Shown: piece after piece, positions 34,478 to 42,396 of the stretch
Layout of the letters: every line of letters starts with the position of its first letter
Numbering within the stretch: position 1 is the first letter of the stretch
Source of the DNA: SIG701 sp045544955
GTDB lineage: Bacteria > Bacillota > Clostridia > Oscillospirales > CAG-272
Reading direction: 5' to 3'
NCBI GenBank assembly: GCA_045544955.1
Contig: JAZPZY010000061.1
Span: forward strand, 1 to 54,163
Length of the DNA: 54,163 bases
Position numbers and translations under genes: made by a program
Notes under the pieces: model-generated
What the model saw: only the letters and a program-made list of their open reading frames with translations
Database searches by the model: none
What the model was told of the DNA's origin: nothing

Positions 34478-35418
34478 GCCTTTTTGCCGGAGGATTTTCC
34501 GGCACCTTTTTCCGGCATCTTCAGCACAGTAACTGTATCTCTGTGGAAATTCTTATATACCGTGTTGCCTTGCTTGTCCTGCAAAGCTACCTTCAGCATA
34601 CCGGTCAGAGGGGTGATTTCCGATACGTTACCGACACCCTCGTCCGTTTTCACGCGGCTTCCCACCGGCGGTGTCAGTCGAAGTTCTTCTTCATACGTCT
34701 GATACTCGTAATTCAGACAGCACATGAGTCGGCCGCAGGTGCCGGAGATCTTTGCAGAGTTGAGAGAGAGATTCTGTTCTTTGGCCATCTTGATGGATAC
34801 CTGTGCAAAATCCGACAGGAAGGTAGAGCAACAGAAGGGACGGCCGCAAATACCGATACCGCCCATCATCTTTGCCTCGTCACGGATACCGATCTGGCGA
34901 AGTTCGATTCTCGTGCGGAACACGGATGCCAGATCCTTTACAAGTTCACGGAAATCCACACGGCCTTCCGCTGAGAAGTAAAAGAGAAGCTTATTGTTGT
35001 CGAAGGTATACTCGGCATCGATCAGTTTCATTTCCAGCTTATGTTCCCGGATCTTTTCAAGACATACGTCAAACGCATTCTTTTCCAACTGGACGTTTGC
35101 CTCGTGACGCTCCACGTCCTGACGGGTTGCTATCCGTACAACGGGGCGAAGCGGCGGAACGATCTCGGAGGTGGGCACCCGCTTGTTGTCCGTGGTGGCC
35201 GTGCCGTATTCCATGCCGCGGGCGGTTTCGACGATCACCGGCGTTTCTGCTTTTATCTGCAGACTGCCGGGGGCAAAGTAATACACCTTGCCCATATCCC
35301 GGAAACGAACACCAACCACCTCGGTGGTTTCCGGTGCGCCAAAGTTCTGATGCATTCTGTTATCGTGAGACATAATGTTTATACGATGTAAATCGTTTCC
35401 TTTCAAGAGTTGTTTCAT
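34465..35418 (-). CDS. ricT: PSP1-domain protein RicT (YaaT)
   Basis: RicT belongs to the RicTAF (Y) complex, an iron-sulfur protein complex that in Bacillus promotes RNase Y-dependent mRNA maturation, sporulation and competence. The 317-residue protein has the PSP1 domain with VVGVRFRDMGKVYYF, RVDFRELVKDLASVFRTRIELRQIG, the cysteine motif ICGRPFCCSTFL, and CGRLMCCLNYEY. The first ATG (35418) has no ribosome binding site: the bases before it are pyrimidine-rich. A second ATG at 35373 also lacks a good one, so the true start is uncertain. It follows holB, as in many Firmicutes. Confidence 0.92.
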   Translation of the reverse strand: MKQLLKGNDLHRINIMSHDNRMHQNFGAPETTEVVGVRFRDMGKVYYFAPGSLQIKAETPVIVETARGMEYGTATTDNKRVPTSEIVPPLRPVVRIATRQDVERHEANVQLEKNAFDVCLEKIREHKLEMKLIDAEYTFDNNKLLFYFSAEGRVDFRELVKDLASVFRTRIELRQIGIRDEAKMMGGIGICGRPFCCSTFLSDFAQVSIKMAKEQNLSLNSAKISGTCGRLMCCLNYEYQTYEEELRLTPPVGSRVKTDEGVGNVSEITPLTGMLKVALQDKQGNTVYKNFHRDTVTVLKMPEKGAGKSSGKKADDK

Positions 35419-35433
35419 CCGTTTAGGAGGAGA

Positions 35434-36465
35434 TCAGTGTTTTTTGAATAAGAGGCCGGCGCATACCGTCTGTACGGAGGCGTTGGCTAATATATCCTCC
35501 CGGGCCGTGCGGACGGAATCATAGGCCATAACCAGCCGTCCAAGGGATACCTTATCGGAAACAGCACGGCATTCTTCCGGTGCAATATAAACCGTGAGCG
35601 GTACATCCGCACCTTTTTTTACCGCTGAGAGATCCCGAAGGGCAAGAAGTACAAATTCCAGTACGCGCGCCACGTTCTCTCTCTCTTTCGGCAGGGATAA
35701 AAGTATATTCGCTGCAGCGGATGCATCGGAATGAAAGAGCAGGGGAAGAATACGCATTGCTTCTTCACGCAGAGAAAGAATTTCAGCGGATTCTGCATCC
35801 GTACGGGAGAGGAGAAGACGCGCTTTCCCAAGCGAGCCGCCGGAAGCAGCTACAGCTGCCGCAAAAAAGTCCGGATCGTTGCGTGCGATTGCTTCATAAC
35901 TTGATTCTTTTTTCAAAAAATCCAGCAATTTCTCCGCTTCAAAGCACTGCATACGCAATATGGGAGCCCGGCTGCGTACCGTTTCAAGCAGCGCGGACGC
36001 ATTTTCTGTGAGGAGAAGAAAGACAATGTAAGGCGGCGGATCTTCCAGTGAAAGAAGCAAAGCGTTCTGTGCCTGGGGAGTCATCGTATCCGCATCCTCA
36101 ATGATGTATACTTTCTTCTCGTTTTCATTAGGGGCGATCCACAGATCCTCCCGAAGACGCCGGATTGTCTCCACACCAAGCGTGGCACGGCCATCCTCAC
36201 GCCGTACAAACAGGATGTCAGGGGAAATTCCGCCTGCCGTTTTCCGGCACGCAAGACATTTGCCGCAAGGGAGAGCATAGGCAGAATTCATTCTGTTTTC
36301 GCAGGAAGCGGCGGCCGCAATGGAAAGAGCTGCTGTGTGTTTTCCGCTTTTGGAAGGCCCTTCAAGGATATAAGCATGCCCAAGACGCCCGGCAAGAATA
36401 TCACCGCCCACGATGGTACGGATAGAATCGTTGCCGAACAGGGCAGGAAATACAGAGCGAGGCAT
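35434..36465 (-). CDS. holB: DNA polymerase III subunit delta prime
   Basis: HolB is part of the clamp loader that places the sliding clamp on DNA. The 343-residue protein begins LFGNDSIRTIVGG and has a P-loop-like GPSKSGKHT in which His replaces the usual Ser/Thr. This fits a delta-prime subunit that does not hydrolyse ATP. A Cys zinc site (CGKCLACR), IIEDADTMTPQAQNALLLSLEDPP and an SRAPILRM sensor region follow. ATG 36465 is preferred because GGAAGG-AAGGTG lies upstream; the frame is open to 36516. It precedes ricT by 15 bases, the usual order. Confidence 0.93.
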   Translation of the reverse strand: MPRSVFPALFGNDSIRTIVGGDILAGRLGHAYILEGPSKSGKHTAALSIAAAASCENRMNSAYALPCGKCLACRKTAGGISPDILFVRREDGRATLGVETIRRLREDLWIAPNENEKKVYIIEDADTMTPQAQNALLLSLEDPPPYIVFLLLTENASALLETVRSRAPILRMQCFEAEKLLDFLKKESSYEAIARNDPDFFAAAVAASGGSLGKARLLLSRTDAESAEILSLREEAMRILPLLFHSDASAAANILLSLPKERENVARVLEFVLLALRDLSAVKKGADVPLTVYIAPEECRAVSDKVSLGRLVMAYDSVRTAREDILANASVQTVCAGLLFKKH

Positions 36466-36522
36466 ATCCGGCGGGCACCTTCCTTCCGCATGAAAACTGC
36501 ATGCAAAACTATGCATGATATC

Positions 36523-36551
36523 ATTATACCAAAGGAATGCGTCCGTGTCAA
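36523..36551 (-). promoter_or_regulatory. Consensus SigA promoter of holB-ricT
   Basis: On the minus strand the exact consensus TTGACA (36551 to 36546), a 17-base spacer and TATAAT (36528 to 36523) lie about 58 bases before the holB start. Confidence 0.88.
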
Positions 36552-36580
36552 ATCGAAATCATGAATTTTTCAAAAACAGG

Positions 36581-36597
36581 TTATGCTATGAGCATAA
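36581..36597. promoter_or_regulatory. 7-bp inverted repeat ahead of the gene at 36614
   Basis: TTATGCT (36581-36587) and AGCATAA (36591-36597) form a perfect inverted repeat with a 3-nt spacer, ending six bases before the GGGAGG of the next gene. It may be an operator or a leader hairpin; no obvious -35/-10 pair is seen for this gene. Confidence 0.4.
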
Positions 36598-36613
36598 TTA
36601 ACGGGAGGTAAGT

Positions 36614-37459
36614 ATGAAAATTGCAGATTTTGTTAAAAGGGAACCACGGAGAGCCGGCTATTTGTTTATAGTTTTAGCTGTCGGATTTTTCACCTGCTTT
36701 TCGGCCCTTGTTGCCGGCGGTGGAATGGCTTTGTATGCAAAAGCACATTTTGCTGATACGAACGCCGCTTTAGTGGCATCGGATGTGCTTTCGTTGCGGC
36801 GTGCGATGGACTCAAACAACGACATGGAGAAAAAAATATACACAGCACTTCTGCAGTCCCGCACGCCGTTTTGTCTTGAAGCGAAAGACGTCGACACATT
36901 TGAGCGGCTTCTCGTGAGCGCGGACGGTCAGTTTTACCGTTTTTGCACAGAAATTGAATCTGCAGCAAATGACGGCTCAGTTACAAGGAGAGAGTTGACC
37001 GCCGCAGTTCGTGCTCTGAACGATACAGATGATACGGATAACGCCGCTGTTTCTGAAGAGGCGGAAGACAGCCCGCTTCCGAAACAATACGATCCCGTGC
37101 GAACCGCAGAAAACCATTTCGGCATACAGGGGATTTTCCACCCGGCTGCCGCCGGTGTTTACTGCAAGAATCTCTATGTTGATTTTGAAAAAATGAACGG
37201 CAGTTTGCTTCTGTATGCCTGTGCAACCCTGCCGAAAAAAGTAACAGTAACGGAGCGAGAAGCGGTGCAGCTATCCACGGCATACGCCCAAAAACAGCAT
37301 CTTTCCGATTACCGTCTGCTTTCCGCGGTGGAACGATATGGAATCTGGTGGATTGAATTGGCAAGTAAACAAAACAGGACGGTGAAAATCGGTGTGCGAG
37401 GGGATACGGGAAGCATTTGTTTCTATTTTCAACCGGGAGAATCGAACCAATCGTCGTAA
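36614..37459 (+). CDS. Uncharacterised single-pass membrane protein
   Basis: I do not recognise this 281-residue protein. It has a basic N-terminus (VKREPRR), one membrane helix (about 16-40), and then a soluble extracytoplasmic part. That part comprises a helical region (about 55-135), an acidic linker (NDTDDTDNAAVSEEAEDS), and a C-terminal domain of about 110 residues. The latter contains EREAVQLSTAYAQ and an alternating strand pattern ending in VKIGVRGDTGSICFYF, loosely like a PepSY or YpeB C-terminal repeat. A role in germination is conceivable but unsupported by any strong motif. GGGAGG lies five to six bases before the ATG. It stands alone between holB and coaE. Confidence 0.7.
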   Translation: MKIADFVKREPRRAGYLFIVLAVGFFTCFSALVAGGGMALYAKAHFADTNAALVASDVLSLRRAMDSNNDMEKKIYTALLQSRTPFCLEAKDVDTFERLLVSADGQFYRFCTEIESAANDGSVTRRELTAAVRALNDTDDTDNAAVSEEAEDSPLPKQYDPVRTAENHFGIQGIFHPAAAGVYCKNLYVDFEKMNGSLLLYACATLPKKVTVTEREAVQLSTAYAQKQHLSDYRLLSAVERYGIWWIELASKQNRTVKIGVRGDTGSICFYFQPGESNQSS

Positions 37460-37465
37460 AATGTA

Positions 37466-37494
37466 TTGCAATATTTATGAAATTGTGGTAAAAT
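37466..37494 (+). promoter_or_regulatory. SigA-type promoter of coaE
   Basis: TTGCAA (37466-37471), 17 bases and TAAAAT (37489-37494) with an extended TGG directly before it lie about 53 bases ahead of the coaE start. Confidence 0.7.
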
Positions 37495-37546
37495 AACCAT
37501 AATTGAGTTCTAATAGCAGCAAGGATGCGGAAAGGGATGAGTAAAG

Positions 37547-38197
37547 GTGGACACGCCGATCATCATTGGTCTGTGCGGCAGAAGCGGCACGGGTAAAGGA
37601 TACGTATGCAAAAAATTTCTTGCCCACGGCATACCTGCCGTTGATACGGATGCGGTTTATCGCTCCATGACCGGCCCCGCGGAGATGTTTTCTCCTTGTA
37701 TGCTGGATCTGCTCTCGGCGTTTGGAGAAGAGATCGTTCTCCCTGACGGATCGCTGAATCGCCGTGCTCTCTCCGCCCTCGTTTTCGGCGAAAACGGAGC
37801 AACCGCACGACAGACACTGAACAGGATCACCCACGGGCATATTCTGGAGGAAACGAAGCGGCTGATTGCTGACTTTGCGAAAAACGGTGCACGGGCCGTC
37901 CTTATCGATGCTCCGCTTCTCTTTGAAAGCGGTTTCGATGCCCAGTGTCATTGTACCGTGTGCGTAACGGCACCAAACGACGTGTCGGTGCAGAGAATCG
38001 TGCAGCGTGACGGCATTACTCCGGAGGAGGCACAGCGTCGCCTCGAGGCCCAGATTCCGGCGGAGGAATTGCTTCGCCGCTGTGATTACTCTGTTGAAAA
38101 CGGTCTGCACTGTGAAACGCTGGAAGCACAGGTGGCGGAAATCGTCGGTCAAATATTCAGCCGGTTCGCTGCCACGGAGGTAGCCGATGGGGAATAA
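37547..38197 (+). CDS. coaE: Dephospho-CoA kinase
   Basis: CoaE phosphorylates dephospho-CoA to coenzyme A, the last step of CoA synthesis. The 216-residue protein has the P-loop GRSGTGKGY near its start, where Gly-Tyr replaces the common Ser-Thr. It also has VDTDAVYRSM (usual DADxIxR), the lid-type VLIDAPLLFESG, and VQRIVQRDGITPEEAQRRLEAQ, all CoaE-like. The start is GTG with AAAGGGA about ten bases upstream; the nearby ATG 37537 is out of frame. It overlaps the lytic transglycosylase gene by 11 bases. Confidence 0.9.
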   Translation: MDTPIIIGLCGRSGTGKGYVCKKFLAHGIPAVDTDAVYRSMTGPAEMFSPCMLDLLSAFGEEIVLPDGSLNRRALSALVFGENGATARQTLNRITHGHILEETKRLIADFAKNGARAVLIDAPLLFESGFDAQCHCTVCVTAPNDVSVQRIVQRDGITPEEAQRRLEAQIPAEELLRRCDYSVENGLHCETLEAQVAEIVGQIFSRFAATEVADGE

Positions 38198-38771
38198 CTG
38201 GAAAAAAAGCATACGCATGAGCAGCGTTATCCTCGGGATCCTCATTGCGTCCGTATTGGCGGCACTTTTGTATCAGACCATCTGGGATGCCGTGGACCGG
38301 GCGAGATATCCCCGGGAATACAGCGAGTTTGTGTCGAAGTATTCGGATCAATACGGCGTACCTGAACACGTGATTTATGCCGTCATAAAAGTTGAAAGTG
38401 ATTTTACCAGCAACGCTGTATCTCATGCCGGTGCCGTAGGTCTCATGCAACTGACACCGGATACGTTTGCCTGGGTATCCATGCTGATGAAGCGAACCCA
38501 GGATGACGGCATGCTTTACGATCCAGAAACGAATATTGAATACGGGACTTATCTGCTTTCCCACCTCTATATGCGGTATAACCGATGGGATACCGTGTTT
38601 GCTGCCTACAACGCCGGCATGGCAAGAGTAGACGAATGGCTTCAGAATCCGGATTACACGGACGGGGATGGACGCCTCGTTAACGTTCCGTTTGATGAAA
38701 CAGATAAATATATTGACCGTGTCAATGACGCAATCGGCGTGTATAAACGCCTTTACGGCGATACTTACTGA
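38187..38771 (+). CDS. Membrane-anchored lytic transglycosylase (SLT domain)
   Basis: This enzyme cleaves the glycan backbone of peptidoglycan between MurNAc and GlcNAc, outside the membrane. The 194-residue protein has one N-terminal membrane helix (about 12-32) and an SLT domain with the catalytic Glu70 in VIKVESDF. AVGLMQLTPDTF and YNAGMARVDEWL follow. GGAGG lies six bases before the ATG, inside the end of coaE, so the two are coupled; coaE-SLT neighbours are common in Clostridia. Confidence 0.94.
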   Translation: MGNNWKKSIRMSSVILGILIASVLAALLYQTIWDAVDRARYPREYSEFVSKYSDQYGVPEHVIYAVIKVESDFTSNAVSHAGAVGLMQLTPDTFAWVSMLMKRTQDDGMLYDPETNIEYGTYLLSHLYMRYNRWDTVFAAYNAGMARVDEWLQNPDYTDGDGRLVNVPFDETDKYIDRVNDAIGVYKRLYGDTY

Positions 38772-38809
38772 TAAAAAATTCAAAATTTTATTCGAAAGGA
38801 TACGAAAAA

Positions 38810-40225
38810 ATGAGCGACACGAAAACAAAGGGACAGCTTTTAGCGGAGGATCTGTTCTACAAAAAGACAACCGCATTTGAACTGTGGAGCGCAGAGGAAC
38901 TGAAGGCTGCAAAGGATTACTGCGTTGGATACATGAAGTATCTGGACGATGCCAAAACGGAACGCGAGGCAGTCGAGGTCTCTATAGCTATGCTGGAGAA
39001 GGAAGGCTTCCGTGCCTACAAGCTCGGTGACAAGATCACGGCTGGCGATAAGCTCTATTACAACAACCGCGGCAAGAGCCTTTACGTCCTTTCCGTCGGT
39101 ACGGAAAGCATTAATAACGGTGTGCGCATTTCCGCTTCTCACATCGATTCTCCCCGGTTGGATCTGAAACAGCATCCGCTTTTTGAAAGCGAAAAACTGG
39201 GCTATTTCAAGACCCATTATTACGGCGGCGTGCGCAAATATCAGTGGGCAACGATCCCGCTGGCACTGCACGGCGTGGTCATCAAGAAAAACGGTGAATC
39301 CGTAGACGTACGCATCGGCGATATGCCCGGTGATCCCGTGTTCTGCATCACGGATCTTCTGCCTCATCTGGCAAAGGATCAGAACGCAAAGCCGCTTGGT
39401 GCCGCTTTCACCGGCGAGGGACTGAATATTCTGATCGGCGGTGGCCCCTACTTTGAAGAGGACGGAAAGCCGTCTCCGGCTTCCGATAACGTAAAACTTT
39501 CCGTTATGGCATATCTTAACGAAAAATACGGCATGACGGAAGAAGATTTCATGAGCGCCGAGCTTTGTATGGTTCCTGCCGGCAATGCTGTGGATATCGG
39601 CTTTGACCGCTGGCTGATCGGTGCTTACGGCCATGACGACCGCGTCAGTGCCTACCCGTCTCTCACTGCCATCATCGAAAACAAGAACAGCCCGCATACC
39701 CTGATGTGCGTCCTTGCCGATAAAGAGGAAATCGGCAGTGAGGGTGTAACCGGCATGCAGTGCTCCCTTATGGTGGATCTCATCGATGAACTTGCAAAGA
39801 ACCTCGACGGCAATGTAAACGTGATCCGTGCCAATTCCATGTGCCTGTCCGCCGACGTAAGTGCCGGCTTTGATCCCAACTATCCCGAAGTGCACGAAAA
39901 GAGGAATGCGTCCCTTCTGTCCTGCGGCGTTGCCATGTCCAAATATACCGGTGCCGGCGGCAAGAGCAGCACCAACGACGCCAGTGCCGAGTTCGTCAGC
40001 ACGATCCGTACGATGTTTGAAAATGACGGCGTGCTCTGGCAGACCGGTGAGCTTGGTAAGGTAGATCAGGGCGGCGGTGGTACCGTGGCCAAATATATCG
40101 CCAAAGAAAACATTGAAACGGTGGATCTTGGCGTGCCGGTTCTTTCCATGCACGCTCCCTTTGAGGTTGTATCCAAGGTGGACGTGTATTCCGCCCATAA
40201 GGCGTTCTCCGCTTTCTGTAAATAA
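38810..40225 (+). CDS. M18 family aminopeptidase
   Basis: The 471-residue cytoplasmic zinc aminopeptidase shows SASHIDSPRLDLKQ, YYGGVRKYQWATIPLALHG, LADKEEIGSEGVTGMQ and the C-terminal GAGGKSSTNDASAEF, all typical of M18 enzymes. Metal ligands are the His in the SHID segment, the EE pair and the C-terminal His in LSMHAPFEV. It removes N-terminal, often acidic or neutral, residues from peptides. AAAGGA precedes the ATG, and the gene lies 38 bases after the transglycosylase. Confidence 0.93.
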   Translation: MSDTKTKGQLLAEDLFYKKTTAFELWSAEELKAAKDYCVGYMKYLDDAKTEREAVEVSIAMLEKEGFRAYKLGDKITAGDKLYYNNRGKSLYVLSVGTESINNGVRISASHIDSPRLDLKQHPLFESEKLGYFKTHYYGGVRKYQWATIPLALHGVVIKKNGESVDVRIGDMPGDPVFCITDLLPHLAKDQNAKPLGAAFTGEGLNILIGGGPYFEEDGKPSPASDNVKLSVMAYLNEKYGMTEEDFMSAELCMVPAGNAVDIGFDRWLIGAYGHDDRVSAYPSLTAIIENKNSPHTLMCVLADKEEIGSEGVTGMQCSLMVDLIDELAKNLDGNVNVIRANSMCLSADVSAGFDPNYPEVHEKRNASLLSCGVAMSKYTGAGGKSSTNDASAEFVSTIRTMFENDGVLWQTGELGKVDQGGGGTVAKYIAKENIETVDLGVPVLSMHAPFEVVSKVDVYSAHKAFSAFCK

Positions 40226-40248
40226 TCGGTGGAAAAGGAGAGAACACT

Positions 40249-41211
40249 GTGAAAGACATGAATCAGCAGCTCTATGAAATCGGCATCATCCCCGTTATTA
40301 AGATTACCGATCCGAAAAAAGCCGTCCCCCTTGCACGGGCCCTGTGCAAGGGCGGCCTTCCTGCCGCAGAAATTACCTTCCGAACGGAATGTGCCGCAGA
40401 GGCTATTGCCGCCATAGTGAAGGAATTTCCCGATATGCTGGTAGGTGCAGGCACCGTTCTGAATGCAGAGCAGGCTGACCGTGCCGTGGCTGCCGGTGCA
40501 AAGTTTATCGTCAGTCCCGGCCTGAATCCCAATACGGTTCGTCACTGTCAGAAGATCGGCGTGCCGATCCTGCCCGGATGCTCCAATCCTTCCGATATTG
40601 AGGCCGCTATTGAACTTGGCCTCAACACGGTGAAGTTCTTCCCTGCAGAGGCGGCCGGCGGTGTGGAAATGATTAAGGCGATGTCCGCTCCTTACGGCAA
40701 CATCAAATTTATGCCTACCGGCGGCATCAACGCCGGCAATCTGCTCGATTACCTGCGGTTTGATAAAGTAATCGCCTGCGGCGGAAGCTTCATGGTAAAG
40801 GAATCCCTGATTGATGCAGAGGATTGGGAGGCCATCGAAGCACTTACCCGGGATGCGGTTATGAAAATGCTGGATTTCGATCTGAAGCACGTGGGCATCA
40901 ATGCTGACGGAGAAGCAGAGTGCAAAAAGACGGCCGACACGCTGGAGAAGATCTTTGCCTTCTCTCAAGAAGAGAGAAACGGTGCCATTTTCTCCTCTAC
41001 TCTTTTCGAAGTGATGAAAACACCCGGCCGGGGCAAGAACGGACATATTGCTATTTCCACGAATTTCGTGGATCGTGCCGAGGCTTTTTTGTCCCGCATG
41101 GGTGTGGAATTTCTGCCGGAAACCAGGAGATTTGATGCGAAGGGCAAGGAAGAATTCGTATATCTCAAGGATGAGATCGGCGGCTTTGCCTTCCATCTGG
41201 CAAAAAAATAA
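40249..41211 (+). CDS. eda: KDPG/KHG aldolase fused to a glyoxalase-like domain
   Basis: The N-terminal about 212 residues are a class I 2-dehydro-3-deoxyphosphogluconate / 4-hydroxy-2-oxoglutarate aldolase. They carry Glu41 in AEITFRT, GAGTVLN, SPGLNPN and the Schiff-base Lys129 in TVKFFPAE. They split KDPG to pyruvate and glyceraldehyde 3-phosphate in Entner-Doudoroff or uronate breakdown. The C-terminal about 105 residues form an extra domain with a VOC/glyoxalase-like look (GHIAISTNFVDRAEAFLSRMGVEF ... GFAFHLAKK). The start is GTG 40249, with AAAGGAG eight bases upstream. No sugar-acid pathway partner genes are adjacent. Confidence 0.9.
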   Translation: MKDMNQQLYEIGIIPVIKITDPKKAVPLARALCKGGLPAAEITFRTECAAEAIAAIVKEFPDMLVGAGTVLNAEQADRAVAAGAKFIVSPGLNPNTVRHCQKIGVPILPGCSNPSDIEAAIELGLNTVKFFPAEAAGGVEMIKAMSAPYGNIKFMPTGGINAGNLLDYLRFDKVIACGGSFMVKESLIDAEDWEAIEALTRDAVMKMLDFDLKHVGINADGEAECKKTADTLEKIFAFSQEERNGAIFSSTLFEVMKTPGRGKNGHIAISTNFVDRAEAFLSRMGVEFLPETRRFDAKGKEEFVYLKDEIGGFAFHLAKK

Positions 41212-41225
41212 GCACATATTCAAAG

Positions 41226-41270
41226 CGGACAGCTCCCGTGTGCACTCGCGTACACGGGAGCCGATGTCCG
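41226..41270 (+). other. Long leader hairpin before prfA
   Basis: A 16-bp stem is formed by CGGACA (41226-41231) with TGTCCG (41265-41270) and GCTCCCGTGT (41232-41241) with ACACGGGAGC (41252-41261), with a 3-base bulge and a 10-nt loop. There is no T run, so it is not a standard terminator. It lies between the aldolase and prfA genes and may be an RNA processing or stability element. Confidence 0.6.
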
Positions 41271-41308
41271 TTATACGATCCGATTCTGTTTCGAAGGAGG
41301 CAAACAGT

Positions 41309-42391
41309 ATGTCTGAATGGATTGAAAAACTGAAGCAGTACGAAGAACGCTATCAGCTTCTTGAGCATTTGCTTGCCTTACCCGAAACCGTATCGGACGG
41401 CGCAAAATATGCCGAAGTGCTGAAAGAATACAGTGCTCTTACGCCCATTGCCGAAGAAATCGCCCAGTACACGGCAGCCGAAGCGCGTATAAAGGAAGCG
41501 GATCTTATAAAGCGAACGGAAAAGGATGCTGAACTTTGTGCACTGGCGGAGGAAGAATATGAAGAAGCGTCCGAAAATGCCGAAAGAATTGCCGCTGAAC
41601 TGAAGAGACTTATGATCCCCAAAGATCCAAGCGACGATAAAAACGTAATTGTAGAGATCCGTGCCGGTGCCGGCGGTGAAGAAGCCGCCCTGTTTGCCGG
41701 CGTTTTGTACCGCATGTACGTGATGTACGCCGAATCTCACGGACTTCGCTGTGAATTTGCAGGAGCTACGGAGACGGGCCTTGGCGGTTATCGGGAAATT
41801 ACGTTCCTGGTCAGCGGTGCGGGTACGTATTCCCGCTTCAAATATGAAAGCGGTGTCCACCGTGTTCAGCGTGTACCGGAGACGGAGTCTTCCGGCCGCA
41901 TTCATACGTCCACCGCCACGGTGGCGGTGCTGCCTGAGGCAGAGGACGTACAGGTGGAAATCAATCCTGCCGATCTGCAGATCGACACGATCAAAAGCAC
42001 CGGCGCCGGCGGACAGCATATCAATAAAACGGAGTCGGCGATCCGCCTGATTCACAAGCCCACTGGCATCGTAATCGAATGTCAGGACGAACGCAGTCAG
42101 CTTAGGAACAAAGATAAAGCCATGCGTCTTCTGCGTGCCAAACTCTATGATATGAAGCAGGAAGAACAGTCAAACCGCATTGCGTCGGAAAGAAGATCAC
42201 AGGTGGGAACCGGCGATCGAAGTGAGCGTATCCGCACGTACAATTATCCGCAGGGAAGAGTAACCGATCACCGAATCGGCCTCACCGCCTACAGTTTGGA
42301 CACTTTTCTGAACGGCGACATGGATTTTATGACGGATGCTTTGGCGGAAGCGGATATGACGGCAAAACTCAATGAAAAGGAGGGCGACTGA
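41309..42391 (+). CDS. prfA: Peptide chain release factor 1
   Basis: PrfA recognises UAA and UAG and triggers peptide release. The 360-residue protein has the universal GGQ motif (residues 234-236 in STGAGGQHINKTES), the RF1 fold, and a C-terminal part with NYPQGRVTDHRIGL. GAAGGAGG lies eight bases before ATG 41309; the frame is open well upstream inside the aldolase gene and is not used there. No prmC methyltransferase gene is adjacent, unlike in many bacteria; the tsaC/sua5 gene follows after five bases. Confidence 0.96.
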   Translation: MSEWIEKLKQYEERYQLLEHLLALPETVSDGAKYAEVLKEYSALTPIAEEIAQYTAAEARIKEADLIKRTEKDAELCALAEEEYEEASENAERIAAELKRLMIPKDPSDDKNVIVEIRAGAGGEEAALFAGVLYRMYVMYAESHGLRCEFAGATETGLGGYREITFLVSGAGTYSRFKYESGVHRVQRVPETESSGRIHTSTATVAVLPEAEDVQVEINPADLQIDTIKSTGAGGQHINKTESAIRLIHKPTGIVIECQDERSQLRNKDKAMRLLRAKLYDMKQEEQSNRIASERRSQVGTGDRSERIRTYNYPQGRVTDHRIGLTAYSLDTFLNGDMDFMTDALAEADMTAKLNEKEGD

Positions 42392-42396
42392 CGTTT

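Noticed and set aside
38840..41223. Long minus-strand open frames opposite the M18 aminopeptidase and KDPG aldolase genes
   Set aside because: Both plus-strand genes are unambiguous. The antisense frames have no ribosome binding sites or known motifs.
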